A model generated the notes under the pieces. It searched no databases. It saw only the letters and a program-made list of their open reading frames with translations, and was not told the DNA's origin. Position numbers and translations under genes: made by a program. 64,000 nt of DNA from assembly GCF_003852545.1 (NCBI RefSeq), contig NZ_QAJR01000010.1, forward strand, positions 1 through 64,000, given 5' to 3'. Of this stretch, positions 8,026 through 14,918 are shown piece after piece (position 1 is the stretch's first letter; every line of letters starts with the position of its first letter). Source of the stretch: Acidovorax sp. FJL06. Lineage in GTDB: Bacteria; Pseudomonadota; Gammaproteobacteria; Burkholderiales; Burkholderiaceae_C.

Positions 8026-8355
8026 TCAGTCGCGCGGAGGACCAAAGGTGTGACCGCACTCCAGACAGCGGTAGTTGTCCAGGCAGTTCTGATCGACGGC
8101 TTCACCGATCTTGCTGCCGACCTCACAACCGATGGCGCCGCCAACCAGGCCACCGAGGGCGGCACCGGCGAGACCGCCCAGGACGGATCCTGCAGGACCG
8201 GCGAATGCGCCGAAAGTAGCGCCCAGTCGGGCACCGCGCAGCGCACTCGCTGCACCGCTGGCAGCTCCTGCGATAGCGCCGACAGCACAGCCGGCATTGC
8301 GACCGAGGTCGCGGGATTCCAATCGTGGGGATTGGCATTGGGGACAGGTGAGCAT
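8026..8355 (-). CDS. Split zinc ribbon with glycine-zipper insert
   Basis: The 109-residue product starts MLTCPQC (Cys 4 and 7) and ends with CLECGHTF (Cys 97 and 100). Between them, residues 22-86 are almost only Gly, Ala, Val, Ile and Leu in GxxxG spacing (GGLAGAALGGLVGGAIG). The two Cys pairs would complete one zinc ribbon, with a glycine-zipper membrane hairpin inserted in its loop. The start follows AAGGAG. Glycine-zipper segments pack membrane helices. The role on the element is unknown. Confidence 0.7.
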   Translation of the reverse strand: MLTCPQCQSPRLESRDLGRNAGCAVGAIAGAASGAASALRGARLGATFGAFAGPAGSVLGGLAGAALGGLVGGAIGCEVGSKIGEAVDQNCLDNYRCLECGHTFGPPRD

Positions 8356-8437
8356 GGAAATCTCCTTGAAAGAACATGCGGGTGAAAGAACCAGAAAACC
8401 AAGATAGACAGACCAACAGGCAGCCCCAAAAAGCAAA

Positions 8438-8465
8438 AGCCCCGGGTGCGTGAACACACGGGGCT
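8438..8465 (-). terminator. Terminator-like hairpin before the glycine-zipper gene
   Basis: AGCCCCG and CGGGGCT pair around a 14-nt loop. On the minus strand the stem is followed by TTTGCTTTTTGGGG, then by the leader of the glycine-zipper gene (83 nt to its ATG). Confidence 0.5.
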
Positions 8466-8528
8466 GAGAGGGCGCGAGATCGCAAAACCGAGAACCAGAA
8501 AGACAGAGAACTCCGACCAGGACGGCAT

Positions 8529-8564
8529 AAAGCCCGGCAACTCGAGATGAGCTTGCCGGGCTTT
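8529..8564. terminator. Perfect 12-bp inverted repeat, bidirectional terminator
   Basis: AAAGCCCGGCAA (8529-8540) and TTGCCGGGCTTT (8553-8564) pair perfectly around a 12-nt loop, giving a T-run at the end on either strand. It is the main feature of the 8356-8760 gap (405 nt), which otherwise holds the 8438-8465 hairpin and no further gene. It probably insulates the minus-strand element block from what lies to its right. Confidence 0.65.
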
Positions 8565-8760
8565 ATGGGCGTTGTGCGACTGCCAAGGGGCAGACGGTGG
8601 TCAGGTCACTGGGGTGATATGTGACTGAAGAAATTTAGGATCGGGTACCCGAATTGCATTGAGTCCCACGGGGCACAACCGGAAAGATGTCCGATATGTT
8701 TGCATCTGCCCCCCATCTTCTGAAGCAGAATCGTGGCCTCATCAACCCGTGGAGAAACGT

Positions 8761-9141
8761 ATGAAACCAGAACTTGCCGGCTCTGTCAAAGTGACTTACT
8801 TACGGCGTGATCGAGATGAAGACGGGGAACTGATAGAGCTCAAGGAAGGGGAGGAGCAATACAGGGGTGAGACGTGTACAGACGTTGTTGATGCCTCCGA
8901 CTTCGTTTGGGAGAGCGGTGCGGGGCCGCACCTTGACGAGGACGGTACATGGTCGGGTTCCGCGTTGTTCAAAGCGTATTGCGACGGCTATTGCGTCACC
9001 TGTGAGATCAATATCGCCACCAAGGATCGTCTGCCCAAAAAGCTCACATTGAACGTCGAGAGTGAAGCGCTGGTCGACTTTGTTTGGGTCGACCAACTCA
9101 CCGTTGCGTTGGTCCCTACGTCTGGTGTCGGTGCGTTTTAG
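8761..9141 (+). CDS. Uncharacterised acidic protein
   Basis: The 126-residue product starts at ATG after GGAGAAACGT; the longer frame upstream has no ribosome site. It is acidic, begins MKPELAGSVKVTYLRRDRDE, and contains paired Cys in KAYCDGYCVTCEI. Base composition is less GC-rich than its neighbours, which suggests a separate origin. It is the only plus-strand gene between the element blocks. No family is recognised. Confidence 0.5.
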   Translation: MKPELAGSVKVTYLRRDRDEDGELIELKEGEEQYRGETCTDVVDASDFVWESGAGPHLDEDGTWSGSALFKAYCDGYCVTCEINIATKDRLPKKLTLNVESEALVDFVWVDQLTVALVPTSGVGAF

Positions 9142-9254
9142 AAACTCGTCGAGTAGTGACGTCGGGTGAGGCTCCGCGATCGTGCTGGAAACTGGGGTGA
9201 TCTCGGTTTTTGTGCCGGATCGGAAGGTTATGGAGAAATCTCTTTTTAGAACAA

Positions 9255-9611
9255 CTACTTAGCGTTGCGCAAAGGTGTTCCGCGAGTTCGAAATTCTTCC
9301 AGCGTTTTCCCGCGCGCGATGGCTTCGTTCAACCAAGAGGGTCGCCGCCCCTTTCCTGCCCAAGTATTCCCAACTGCATCCTCGTACAGGACAGGTTTGC
9401 CGGCTGGGGGTCTCCCGGTCTCTGAGGTCAAAGATTGAATCTTTCTTGCGTTGGCAGTGGTTGCTTCGAACAGATCGGCTGGCTCCAATTCGAACTTGGC
9501 GATTACCTCTTTCAACAGTGGAATGATTTCCTCGGCTTCACGGACTTCGCTCATCGCCTCTTCAAGGCGTTTCTTCATTTGAGTGAGTGTCTTGGGCACT
9601 GGGATCTCCAT
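9255..9611 (-). CDS. H-NS family protein, second copy
   Basis: The 118-residue product starts at an ATG inside a longer open frame, at the beginning of the family-like part (MEIPVPKTLTQMKKRLEEAM). It has an N-terminal coiled region (residues 5-45) and the H-NS loop YEDAVGNTWAGKGRRPSWL near residues 75-93, with TWAGKGRRP as the AT-hook-like part. It is unlike the copy at 3436-3711 outside this loop. The KfrA-like gene ends about 90 nt upstream on the same strand, so both may belong to the element's maintenance module. Confidence 0.8.
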   Translation of the reverse strand: MEIPVPKTLTQMKKRLEEAMSEVREAEEIIPLLKEVIAKFELEPADLFEATTANARKIQSLTSETGRPPAGKPVLYEDAVGNTWAGKGRRPSWLNEAIARGKTLEEFRTRGTPLRNAK

Positions 9612-9702
9612 AACGGAAGCTTGGACGCAACTTTCTCCATTGTGATGGGGAGCGCCGATGAGAGATAGACCGCCTCTGGCAGTCTTCAACACAGTCTTGC
9701 GG

Positions 9703-10719
9703 TCATGCGTTGGTGTGGCTTTGCGGCGCCTGCAACGTATCCAGGCGGCGCATCAGATCCGCCGTCAGCTGCTGGCGCGCCGCGTCAGCCGCGCTTGTTG
9801 CTGCGAGTTGCCGCTCCAGCTCCAGATTGCGCTGAGTGGCCTGAAGCAGATCCGCCTGCAGACGGGCGAGGTCTTGCTCTCGACTCAAGGCCTTCGCAGT
9901 CAAATCTTCAAGTTGCTGGGGTACTTCGGCAAGGCCGAGGGCAGTTTGCTGCGCCGCCTGCAGCTGCGTTTCCAGGCTCTGGAGTTGCGACCTGGCCTGA
10001 CCCAACTCCCGCGCGAGTGCCTGGTTCTGCTGGTGGTCGTTGCGCATCTGCTGCTGATTGGCCGAGACAGCCGCATTGGCCTTAGTCAGTTCCGTCTGCA
10101 GGTACTGCAGTTGCTGCTCGTGCTGGCGTAGCTCGCGCTCGCGCTGCTCCTTGGACGCTTCGCGGAAATGCTCCAGAGCCTCCCTGGCATGGGTGTGCTT
10201 CTCTTCCAGGGACTGGCTGTGTGCTTGGGCACTCTCAAGCCGGGTCTGCAGCTGGGTCGTTTGCTCGACCAGTTGGGCCTGCTCGATCGCCTTGAGGGCC
10301 AACTCCCTGTTGGCGTGCTCGAGGGATTCGCGTTCCCTGGCCAACTCCAGTTGGGTCTGCTCCAGCTGCCGCCTGGCCGCGGCTGTTTCGCTCTTGGAGG
10401 TCTCCAGGCTGGCCTTGTACTGCGCTTCCTTGGCGTTGAACTCCTCCATCAGTGCAACGACCCTCGCATTGGCATCAAACTCCAACCTGGTGGACAGGCG
10501 GCCTACCAATTCCGCGAGCTCATCGCTGATGCTGATTTTCGGTGCCGTAGCGGCGGCTTCCTCGTCCTCGATTTCCTTGAGGTACCTGTGGATGGTCACC
10601 TTGGAGCCGGTATTGCCCAACTCGACGCGCACCGCATCGATGGACGGGTACTTGCCTTGGCTGATCAGCCTATCCCTGGCTCGCAGCACCTCAGACTTGT
10701 AGATTCCGGCTCTGGCCAT
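9703..10719 (-). CDS. KfrA-like DNA-binding coiled-coil protein
   Basis: The 338-residue product has a KfrA-type N-terminal DNA-binding domain (about residues 1-60, with YPSIDAVRVELGNTGS and TIHRYLKEIE). A very long Gln/Glu/Ala/Leu-rich coiled coil follows (about residues 90-320). Plasmid KfrA proteins bind repeats at their own promoter and help segregation. This fits the two TATTACATAC repeats just upstream. The rest of a partition system is not in the window. Confidence 0.8.
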   Translation of the reverse strand: MARAGIYKSEVLRARDRLISQGKYPSIDAVRVELGNTGSKVTIHRYLKEIEDEEAAATAPKISISDELAELVGRLSTRLEFDANARVVALMEEFNAKEAQYKASLETSKSETAAARRQLEQTQLELARERESLEHANRELALKAIEQAQLVEQTTQLQTRLESAQAHSQSLEEKHTHAREALEHFREASKEQRERELRQHEQQLQYLQTELTKANAAVSANQQQMRNDHQQNQALARELGQARSQLQSLETQLQAAQQTALGLAEVPQQLEDLTAKALSREQDLARLQADLLQATQRNLELERQLAATSAADAARQQLTADLMRRLDTLQAPQSHTNA

Positions 10720-10744
10720 GGCATCCTCCGATTTTTTCGTACCG

Positions 10745-10769
10745 TATTACATACCATGATATTACATAC
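10745..10769. promoter_or_regulatory. Direct repeats upstream of the kfrA-like gene
   Basis: TATTACATAC occurs at 10745-10754 and 10760-10769, a 15-bp period, about 25-50 nt upstream of the KfrA-like start. Each copy is partly symmetric (GTAT...ATAC). Autoregulation by KfrA proteins at such repeats is established for plasmids; use here is an inference. Confidence 0.45.
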
Positions 10770-10959
10770 TGGGTGTGGCAATGAAAAATTGGGATTTCAC
10801 GAAAAATTCAGACTAGTTAATAAGGGTTTATCTGTTGTGATCACTTCAAAGCCCGCAAAAATGGGGGGGCCGCAGCATGTAACGCGATGGGAGGGGTGGT
10901 TTTTCAGTTGCGCGGTCGCGCGTTAAAAATCAGACATGGGGCCGTGGCATGCTATCGAT

Positions 10960-11358
10960 ATGAGCATCACATGCGATCTAAGAACCTGGGCAAGGCGGAT
11001 CAAACGCGATGGAGTGACGCTGTGGTTTGCAGGAAAGAATCCACGCACCCCCTGGTACGCAAAGGCCCTTGGAGTGTTTGTCGTGGCGTACGCGCTCAGC
11101 CCGATCGACCTGATTCCGGATTTCATACCAGTGCTGGGGTACTTGGATGATGTATTGCTGCTCCCCGGCCTGATATGGGTCGCTATCAAACTTTTGCCGG
11201 CGGACGTCCTGGCTGAATGCAGAACACAAGCCGATGAGTGGATGGCTTCCAAAGCAGCAAAGCCGACCAGCAAAGTCGGCGCAGTCGTTGTTGTACTACT
11301 GTGGCTCGCTGCCTGCTTGGGCGCCTGGTATTGGTGGAAGTCGGGCATGACTGGCTGA
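10960..11358 (+). CDS. DUF1232 (YkvA-like) membrane protein
   Basis: The 132-residue product carries the DUF1232 core ALSPIDLIPDFIPVLGYLDD at about residues 45-64, where SPIDLIPD is the signature. A C-terminal membrane helix follows (VVVVLLWLAACLGAWYWW). Two starts are possible (10936 or 10960); neither has a strong ribosome site. DUF1232 proteins are small membrane proteins of unknown role. It lies between the mobile-element block and the metal island. Confidence 0.75.
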   Translation: MSITCDLRTWARRIKRDGVTLWFAGKNPRTPWYAKALGVFVVAYALSPIDLIPDFIPVLGYLDDVLLLPGLIWVAIKLLPADVLAECRTQADEWMASKAAKPTSKVGAVVVVLLWLAACLGAWYWWKSGMTG

Positions 11359-11459
11359 GGGACGGACTTGCGCGAATCGCCTCGGGAAGGCGCTTGTCCG
11401 CCGCAGGCTTTGCGGCATAGGCCTTTGTGAACCTCCGTGGCTACGCTTAGACACAGTGC

Positions 11460-11474
11460 TGTCAAAACTGTAAT
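11460..11474 (+). promoter_or_regulatory. Candidate metal-response regulator box
   Basis: TGTCAAAACTGTAAT lies about 110 nt upstream of the first DUF4148 gene. It matches 11 of 15 positions of TGACAAATTCGTAAT upstream of czcR. Both resemble the TGACAA-N2-TTGTCA boxes bound by CusR/CopR-type regulators. Confidence 0.35.
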
Positions 11475-11583
11475 GCTGCGGTCAGCGGCATGTGGGTGCC
11501 GGATTTCTAGACTTGTCTCCGAGGTGCAAGAAGGTTGTGCCTCCTGAATTCCCACCCGGGCGTTCAGTGCTCAAGGAGACCCC

Positions 11584-11955
11584 ATGAAAGCTCGTTTCGC
11601 CCTCATCGCATTCAGCCTGGCAGCCACTGCTACGGCGTCTTTCGCTTCGACCGCGTTTCACACCAGTCCTAGCCAGGAAGAAGGTGCCACTTTCGTGCCA
11701 TCTCACCTGGGCCGCACCGTCAGCCGTGAAGACGTCCAGCAAAACGTGCTCGTTGCGCAGCAAAACGGTTCGTTGCACTGGATCAGCCGCGGCTACCCCG
11801 CCACCTATCCACTGGTCAAAGCACCGGTGTCAAACAAGAGCAGGCAACAGGTTCTGGATGAACTTCAAGCTGCTCAAAAGGGCCCCGCCACTACGAATGG
11901 CGTGCGCGACCTGGGCGGCGAGATCGGCTGGGTCGAAGCCCACCAGGCGCCGTGA
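11584..11955 (+). CDS. Exported DUF4148-type protein
   Basis: The 123-residue product has a clear signal peptide (MKARFALIAFSLAATATASF, cleavage after ASFA). The mature part has the DUF4148-type pattern VSREDVQQNVLVAQQNGSL and SRQQVLDELQAAQK. AAGGAG precedes the start. Related genes lie at 12054 and 21648, all next to czc functions. The family is abundant in Burkholderiales and its role is unknown; a periplasmic metal-stress function is inferred from context only. Confidence 0.75.
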   Translation: MKARFALIAFSLAATATASFASTAFHTSPSQEEGATFVPSHLGRTVSREDVQQNVLVAQQNGSLHWISRGYPATYPLVKAPVSNKSRQQVLDELQAAQKGPATTNGVRDLGGEIGWVEAHQAP

Positions 11956-12053
11956 CCGGCTGAGGGCCCTCGGGCCTGGCACACGCAATGCAATCGACTC
12001 CGCCCATCCAAGGCACAAATTTTCGCTTCCAACCATTGACCTTAAGGACCAAC

Positions 12054-12581
12054 ATGAAACTCAAGACCACCCTCATCATCCTCGCGCTGAGCGCAGCCCC
12101 TGCATTCGCTTTCGATGCCAGCCATGGCGCCCAGTCCAAGACACGCGAGGAGGTCAAAGCCGAGCTCTCGCAAGCCCTGCGCAGCGGCGACATCATGGCC
12201 GGCGGGGAAATCGGCGCCAAAGTCAGTGAGCTCAACTCCGGTGGCTACCAGTTGAAGACCCCGGTGCTGGGCAAGACCCGGGACCAGGTGCGCGCGGAAC
12301 TGGAGCAGGCTGTTCGCAGCGGTGACATGCTTGCCGCCGGGGAATCCGGATCACGGCTCAATGAACTGCAGCCCAACCTGTATCCGTCCAAGATGGCGCA
12401 AGCAGGCAAGACACGCGAGCAGGTCAAGGAGGAACTGGCAGAGGCTATCCACACCGGGGACCTGATGGCCGCCGGCGAGGACGGCCGCAAGCTCAATGAA
12501 ATCTACCCTGGCCAATACCACCAGCACCACGCGGGCTCGACGGCCGCGCAATCGGGCCACTCCAATGGCCGCGATCTCTGA
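12054..12581 (+). CDS. Exported three-repeat DUF4148 protein
   Basis: The 175-residue product starts at ATG after TTAAGGA, has a signal peptide ending APAFAF, and then three tandem units at about residues 29-65, 73-110 and 119-155. Each unit reads KTR-x-V-(K/R)-x-EL-x-(Q/E)A-(6 residues)-(M/L)-A-(A/G)-GE and ends in a Tyr-containing turn. DUF4148 proteins normally have one such unit, so this is an internal triplication. The C-terminus is His-rich (YHQHHAG), which could bind metal. It follows the DUF4148 gene at 11584 by 98 nt. Confidence 0.75.
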   Translation: MKLKTTLIILALSAAPAFAFDASHGAQSKTREEVKAELSQALRSGDIMAGGEIGAKVSELNSGGYQLKTPVLGKTRDQVRAELEQAVRSGDMLAAGESGSRLNELQPNLYPSKMAQAGKTREQVKEELAEAIHTGDLMAAGEDGRKLNEIYPGQYHQHHAGSTAAQSGHSNGRDL

Positions 12582-12594
12582 ACATCAGATCCAG

Positions 12595-12613
12595 AGCCCA
12601 GTCGCGCTGGGCT
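12595..12613. terminator. Weak hairpin between convergent genes
   Basis: AGCCCAG and CTGGGCT pair around TCGCG, just after the three-repeat DUF4148 gene and before the end of the minus-strand metal operon. There is no T-run, so it is at most a weak or factor-dependent terminator. Confidence 0.35.
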
Positions 12614-12720
12614 GGCCCGCCCTCACGCTCCGTGGTGGTGGGCACCAGCGCCGTTCACTCGTGCACACCGGGTGCGACCGGTGAGGTATCTGAATCGGCC
12701 GACTTGAGCTCGCCTGTGCT

Positions 12721-13119
12721 CTAGTTCATCTCACGTTTGACGAGGGCTGCCGAGCAATCCCAAACCTTGACGTAGACCGGCTCTCCAGCAACCACGGCTA
12801 CATCTGCAGGCAGACGCGCAACGGTCCAGCGCGACCGACCCACCTCTCTCCACTGAACAATGGCGAACCGCTCTTGCGCACGATCTAACTGATCGGCCTT
12901 GCACCGGCGCTTGTAGAACGCCAGGTCCTGAGCAGTGGCTTCAACCCTGCTGACTTTGCCCACGCGCCAACCCTCCGCCCACGGTAGGGAGTTTTCATAC
13001 ACGGGGGTGGCGCAGCCGGCGGCGAGCATGGCCACGACACACAGCGCTGGCAGGCGCCACCTGTTTGCCCAGCGCTGTGCAAAGCAGGAACGGAGGGTGG
13101 TCGTCCACGCGGAAATCAC
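12721..13119 (-). CDS. Putative lipoprotein at the end of the metal operon
   Basis: The 132-residue product has a hydrophobic segment ending in the lipobox LAAGC (about residues 32-36). Its start codon overlaps the stop of the CDF exporter gene by 4 nt, so it is translationally coupled. The soluble part has three Cys (KRRCKADQL, WDCSAAL) and ends at residue 132. It is not a known metal-resistance protein to me. An outer-membrane or periplasmic partner of the exporter is a guess from coupling. Confidence 0.65.
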   Translation of the reverse strand: MISAWTTTLRSCFAQRWANRWRLPALCVVAMLAAGCATPVYENSLPWAEGWRVGKVSRVEATAQDLAFYKRRCKADQLDRAQERFAIVQWREVGRSRWTVARLPADVAVVAGEPVYVKVWDCSAALVKREMN

Positions 13120-14048
13120 ACGGGTGCTTTCCAGTGATCCGCACCAGCATTCGAAGTGCCGGCGGCAGCCGTACCGCAGGCTTGGGTTTCCAACTGAATG
13201 GTGGTGTGGGTGATCTCGAATTGCTTCGCCAGCAACTGGTTGACGGCGGCCAGCATGGTGCCAGGGTCTGCCGCTTGCGGGTTGTACACGACGTGAGCGC
13301 TCAGGCTGGTCTTGGCGCTGCTGACCGCCCAGACATGCAGTTCATGCAAGGACACCACCCCTGGCAGGTCCAGGAGCGCACGCTTGAGCTGAGGCAGATC
13401 GATGCCTTCGGGGACGCCTTCGAGCAGGATGTTGAGCGTCTCTTTCAGGAGGATCCAGGTGCGCGGCAGCACCCACAAGCCGATGGCCACGGCAATGACG
13501 GTGTCGACCCAGTTCCACCCTGTGAACAGAATGACCAGCGCCCCCACGATGACCCCAATCGAGCCGAGCAGGTCGCTCCAGACTTCAAGGTAGGCTCCTT
13601 TGACGTTGAGGCTGGAATCCTTGCCTGAGGACAGAAGGCGCATGCTCACGAGGTTGACGATCGTGCCCAGTACAGCGATCACCAGCACCCCAGTGGTCTG
13701 GACTGCCGGCGGGTTGCTCCAGCGTTGCCACGCCTCATAAAGGATGTACGCCGCAACGCCAAACAGGAGTAAGGCATTGAACGCGGCGGCCAGGATCTCA
13801 AATCGGTGGTAGCCAAAGGTGCGCCGGTCGTCGACATCCCGGCGCCCGACCCGAATGGCCGCCAGCGCAATGGCCAGCGCCGCCACGTCGGTGAACATGT
13901 GTGCGGCATCGGACAGCAGAGCCAGGCTGTTGAGCATGACGCCGCCAATGACCTCTGCCAGCATGAAACCGCCGGTGAGCATCAGCGCGTAGCGCAAAGC
14001 CTTTTCGTTTCCTGCCGCTGGCAAAGCGTGGTCGGAACCTTTTCCCAT
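13116..14048 (-). CDS. czcD: CDF-family cation efflux protein
   Basis: The 310-residue product is a cation diffusion facilitator: six membrane helices and a cytoplasmic C-terminal domain. The transport site is visible as LLSDAAHMFTD in helix 2 (HxxxD) and EVWSDLLGS in helix 5. The C-terminal part ends with ITHTTIQLE, usual for ZitB/CzcD proteins that move Zn, Co or Cd from cytoplasm to periplasm in exchange for protons. The start follows AGGAG. It is in the czc run and would feed the CzcCBA pump. Confidence 0.9.
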   Translation of the reverse strand: MGKGSDHALPAAGNEKALRYALMLTGGFMLAEVIGGVMLNSLALLSDAAHMFTDVAALAIALAAIRVGRRDVDDRRTFGYHRFEILAAAFNALLLFGVAAYILYEAWQRWSNPPAVQTTGVLVIAVLGTIVNLVSMRLLSSGKDSSLNVKGAYLEVWSDLLGSIGVIVGALVILFTGWNWVDTVIAVAIGLWVLPRTWILLKETLNILLEGVPEGIDLPQLKRALLDLPGVVSLHELHVWAVSSAKTSLSAHVVYNPQAADPGTMLAAVNQLLAKQFEITHTTIQLETQACGTAAAGTSNAGADHWKAPV

Positions 14049-14123
14049 GGTCTGTCTCCTCAGATTCAGTCTGGTGATGTCATCGACCGCGTTCAGTCCG
14101 CGGTCCTCGTCCGGCCTTGGCGC

Positions 14124-14360
14124 TCAGTGACGTCGCCGGTGCCGAGGCTTACCCGTGGTCCGGCACTTCAAGCGCGTTATTTGCCGGTCCCTCAGTCTCT
14201 TGGCCAGTCGCCGGCTGTACTTGGTTCGAACGTCCATCGGGGGATGGCGCTTGAGCCACATGTGCCGCAGCCGCCAGAACACAAACACAGAGACCAACAA
14301 GCTGATCCAGATCCAGAACAGCTTGGCGAAAAGCCCACCCTGGGCCGCCTGCATTGACAT
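14124..14360 (-). CDS. Small basic single-helix membrane protein
   Basis: The 78-residue product starts after AAGGAG (MSMQAAQGG), has one membrane helix (about residues 11-28, FWIWISLLVSVFVFWRL) and a strongly basic tail rich in Arg and Lys. It lies between the CDF exporter gene and the periplasmic protein gene of the czc run. No family is recognised; an accessory of the efflux system is possible from position only. Confidence 0.6.
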   Translation of the reverse strand: MSMQAAQGGLFAKLFWIWISLLVSVFVFWRLRHMWLKRHPPMDVRTKYSRRLAKRLRDRQITRLKCRTTGKPRHRRRH

Positions 14361-14477
14361 GGATCGCTCCTTTTTGCCTCTAAGGGCAAGGACATGCACA
14401 GCGCCGAGGGGCGGTACGGACCCGCCACTGCGGTGTCGTTCGCATGGACTGGAGCGATGCTTCGGGCGGCGTTGGTG

Positions 14478-14858
14478 TTACTTCAGCGTGAAGCGGACCG
14501 AGGCGACCGACTTGCCGGCCTTCGAGACGGCGACCACGGCTTTGGTACCGGCGGGGACCTTGAAGCTACCCGCGGCTTCCAACTTGCCCTCACCGGCTTG
14601 GAGTTGAACCTCCTGCTTCTCGCTGCCGGCCAGCAGGGTGACCTTGGCGGTCATCCCCGCCACGGCAACGGGTTTTCCGTGGTCGCGCATGAAGAGCTGC
14701 AGCTTGTCGGCACTGGCGACGAATTCGTACTCGACGTCCTTGGCTTCCGCCACAGCACCACCATGCATCGGCTTGACGTCGTGGCCGTGGTTGTCAGCCG
14801 CGATGGCTGTGCCAGAGATCGATACCGTGAGGGCGAGAAAGAGGTGGGAGAGTTTCAT
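14478..14858 (-). CDS. Periplasmic protein of czc cluster, His-containing
   Basis: The 126-residue product has a signal peptide (cleavage after AIAA near residue 21) and a mature N-terminus with four His (DNHGHDVKPMHGG), followed by a beta-rich domain with AKDVEYEFVASADKLQLF and the RDHGKPV motif. Proteins of this type occur in czc-like clusters of beta-proteobacteria and are thought to bind metal in the periplasm. The start follows AAAGGA, 60 nt after czcA. Confidence 0.75.
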   Translation of the reverse strand: MKLSHLFLALTVSISGTAIAADNHGHDVKPMHGGAVAEAKDVEYEFVASADKLQLFMRDHGKPVAVAGMTAKVTLLAGSEKQEVQLQAGEGKLEAAGSFKVPAGTKAVVAVSKAGKSVASVRFTLK

Positions 14859-14918
14859 GGCAGTTCCTTTGGGGTTGGAGAAATGGGAAGGTCCCGCGAT
14901 CAGCGGGACCGCCTTTGA

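Noticed and set aside
10936-10959. Upstream ATG as start of the DUF1232 gene
   Set aside because: It has no better ribosome site than the ATG at 10960 and would add eight residues without family similarity; left as an alternative.
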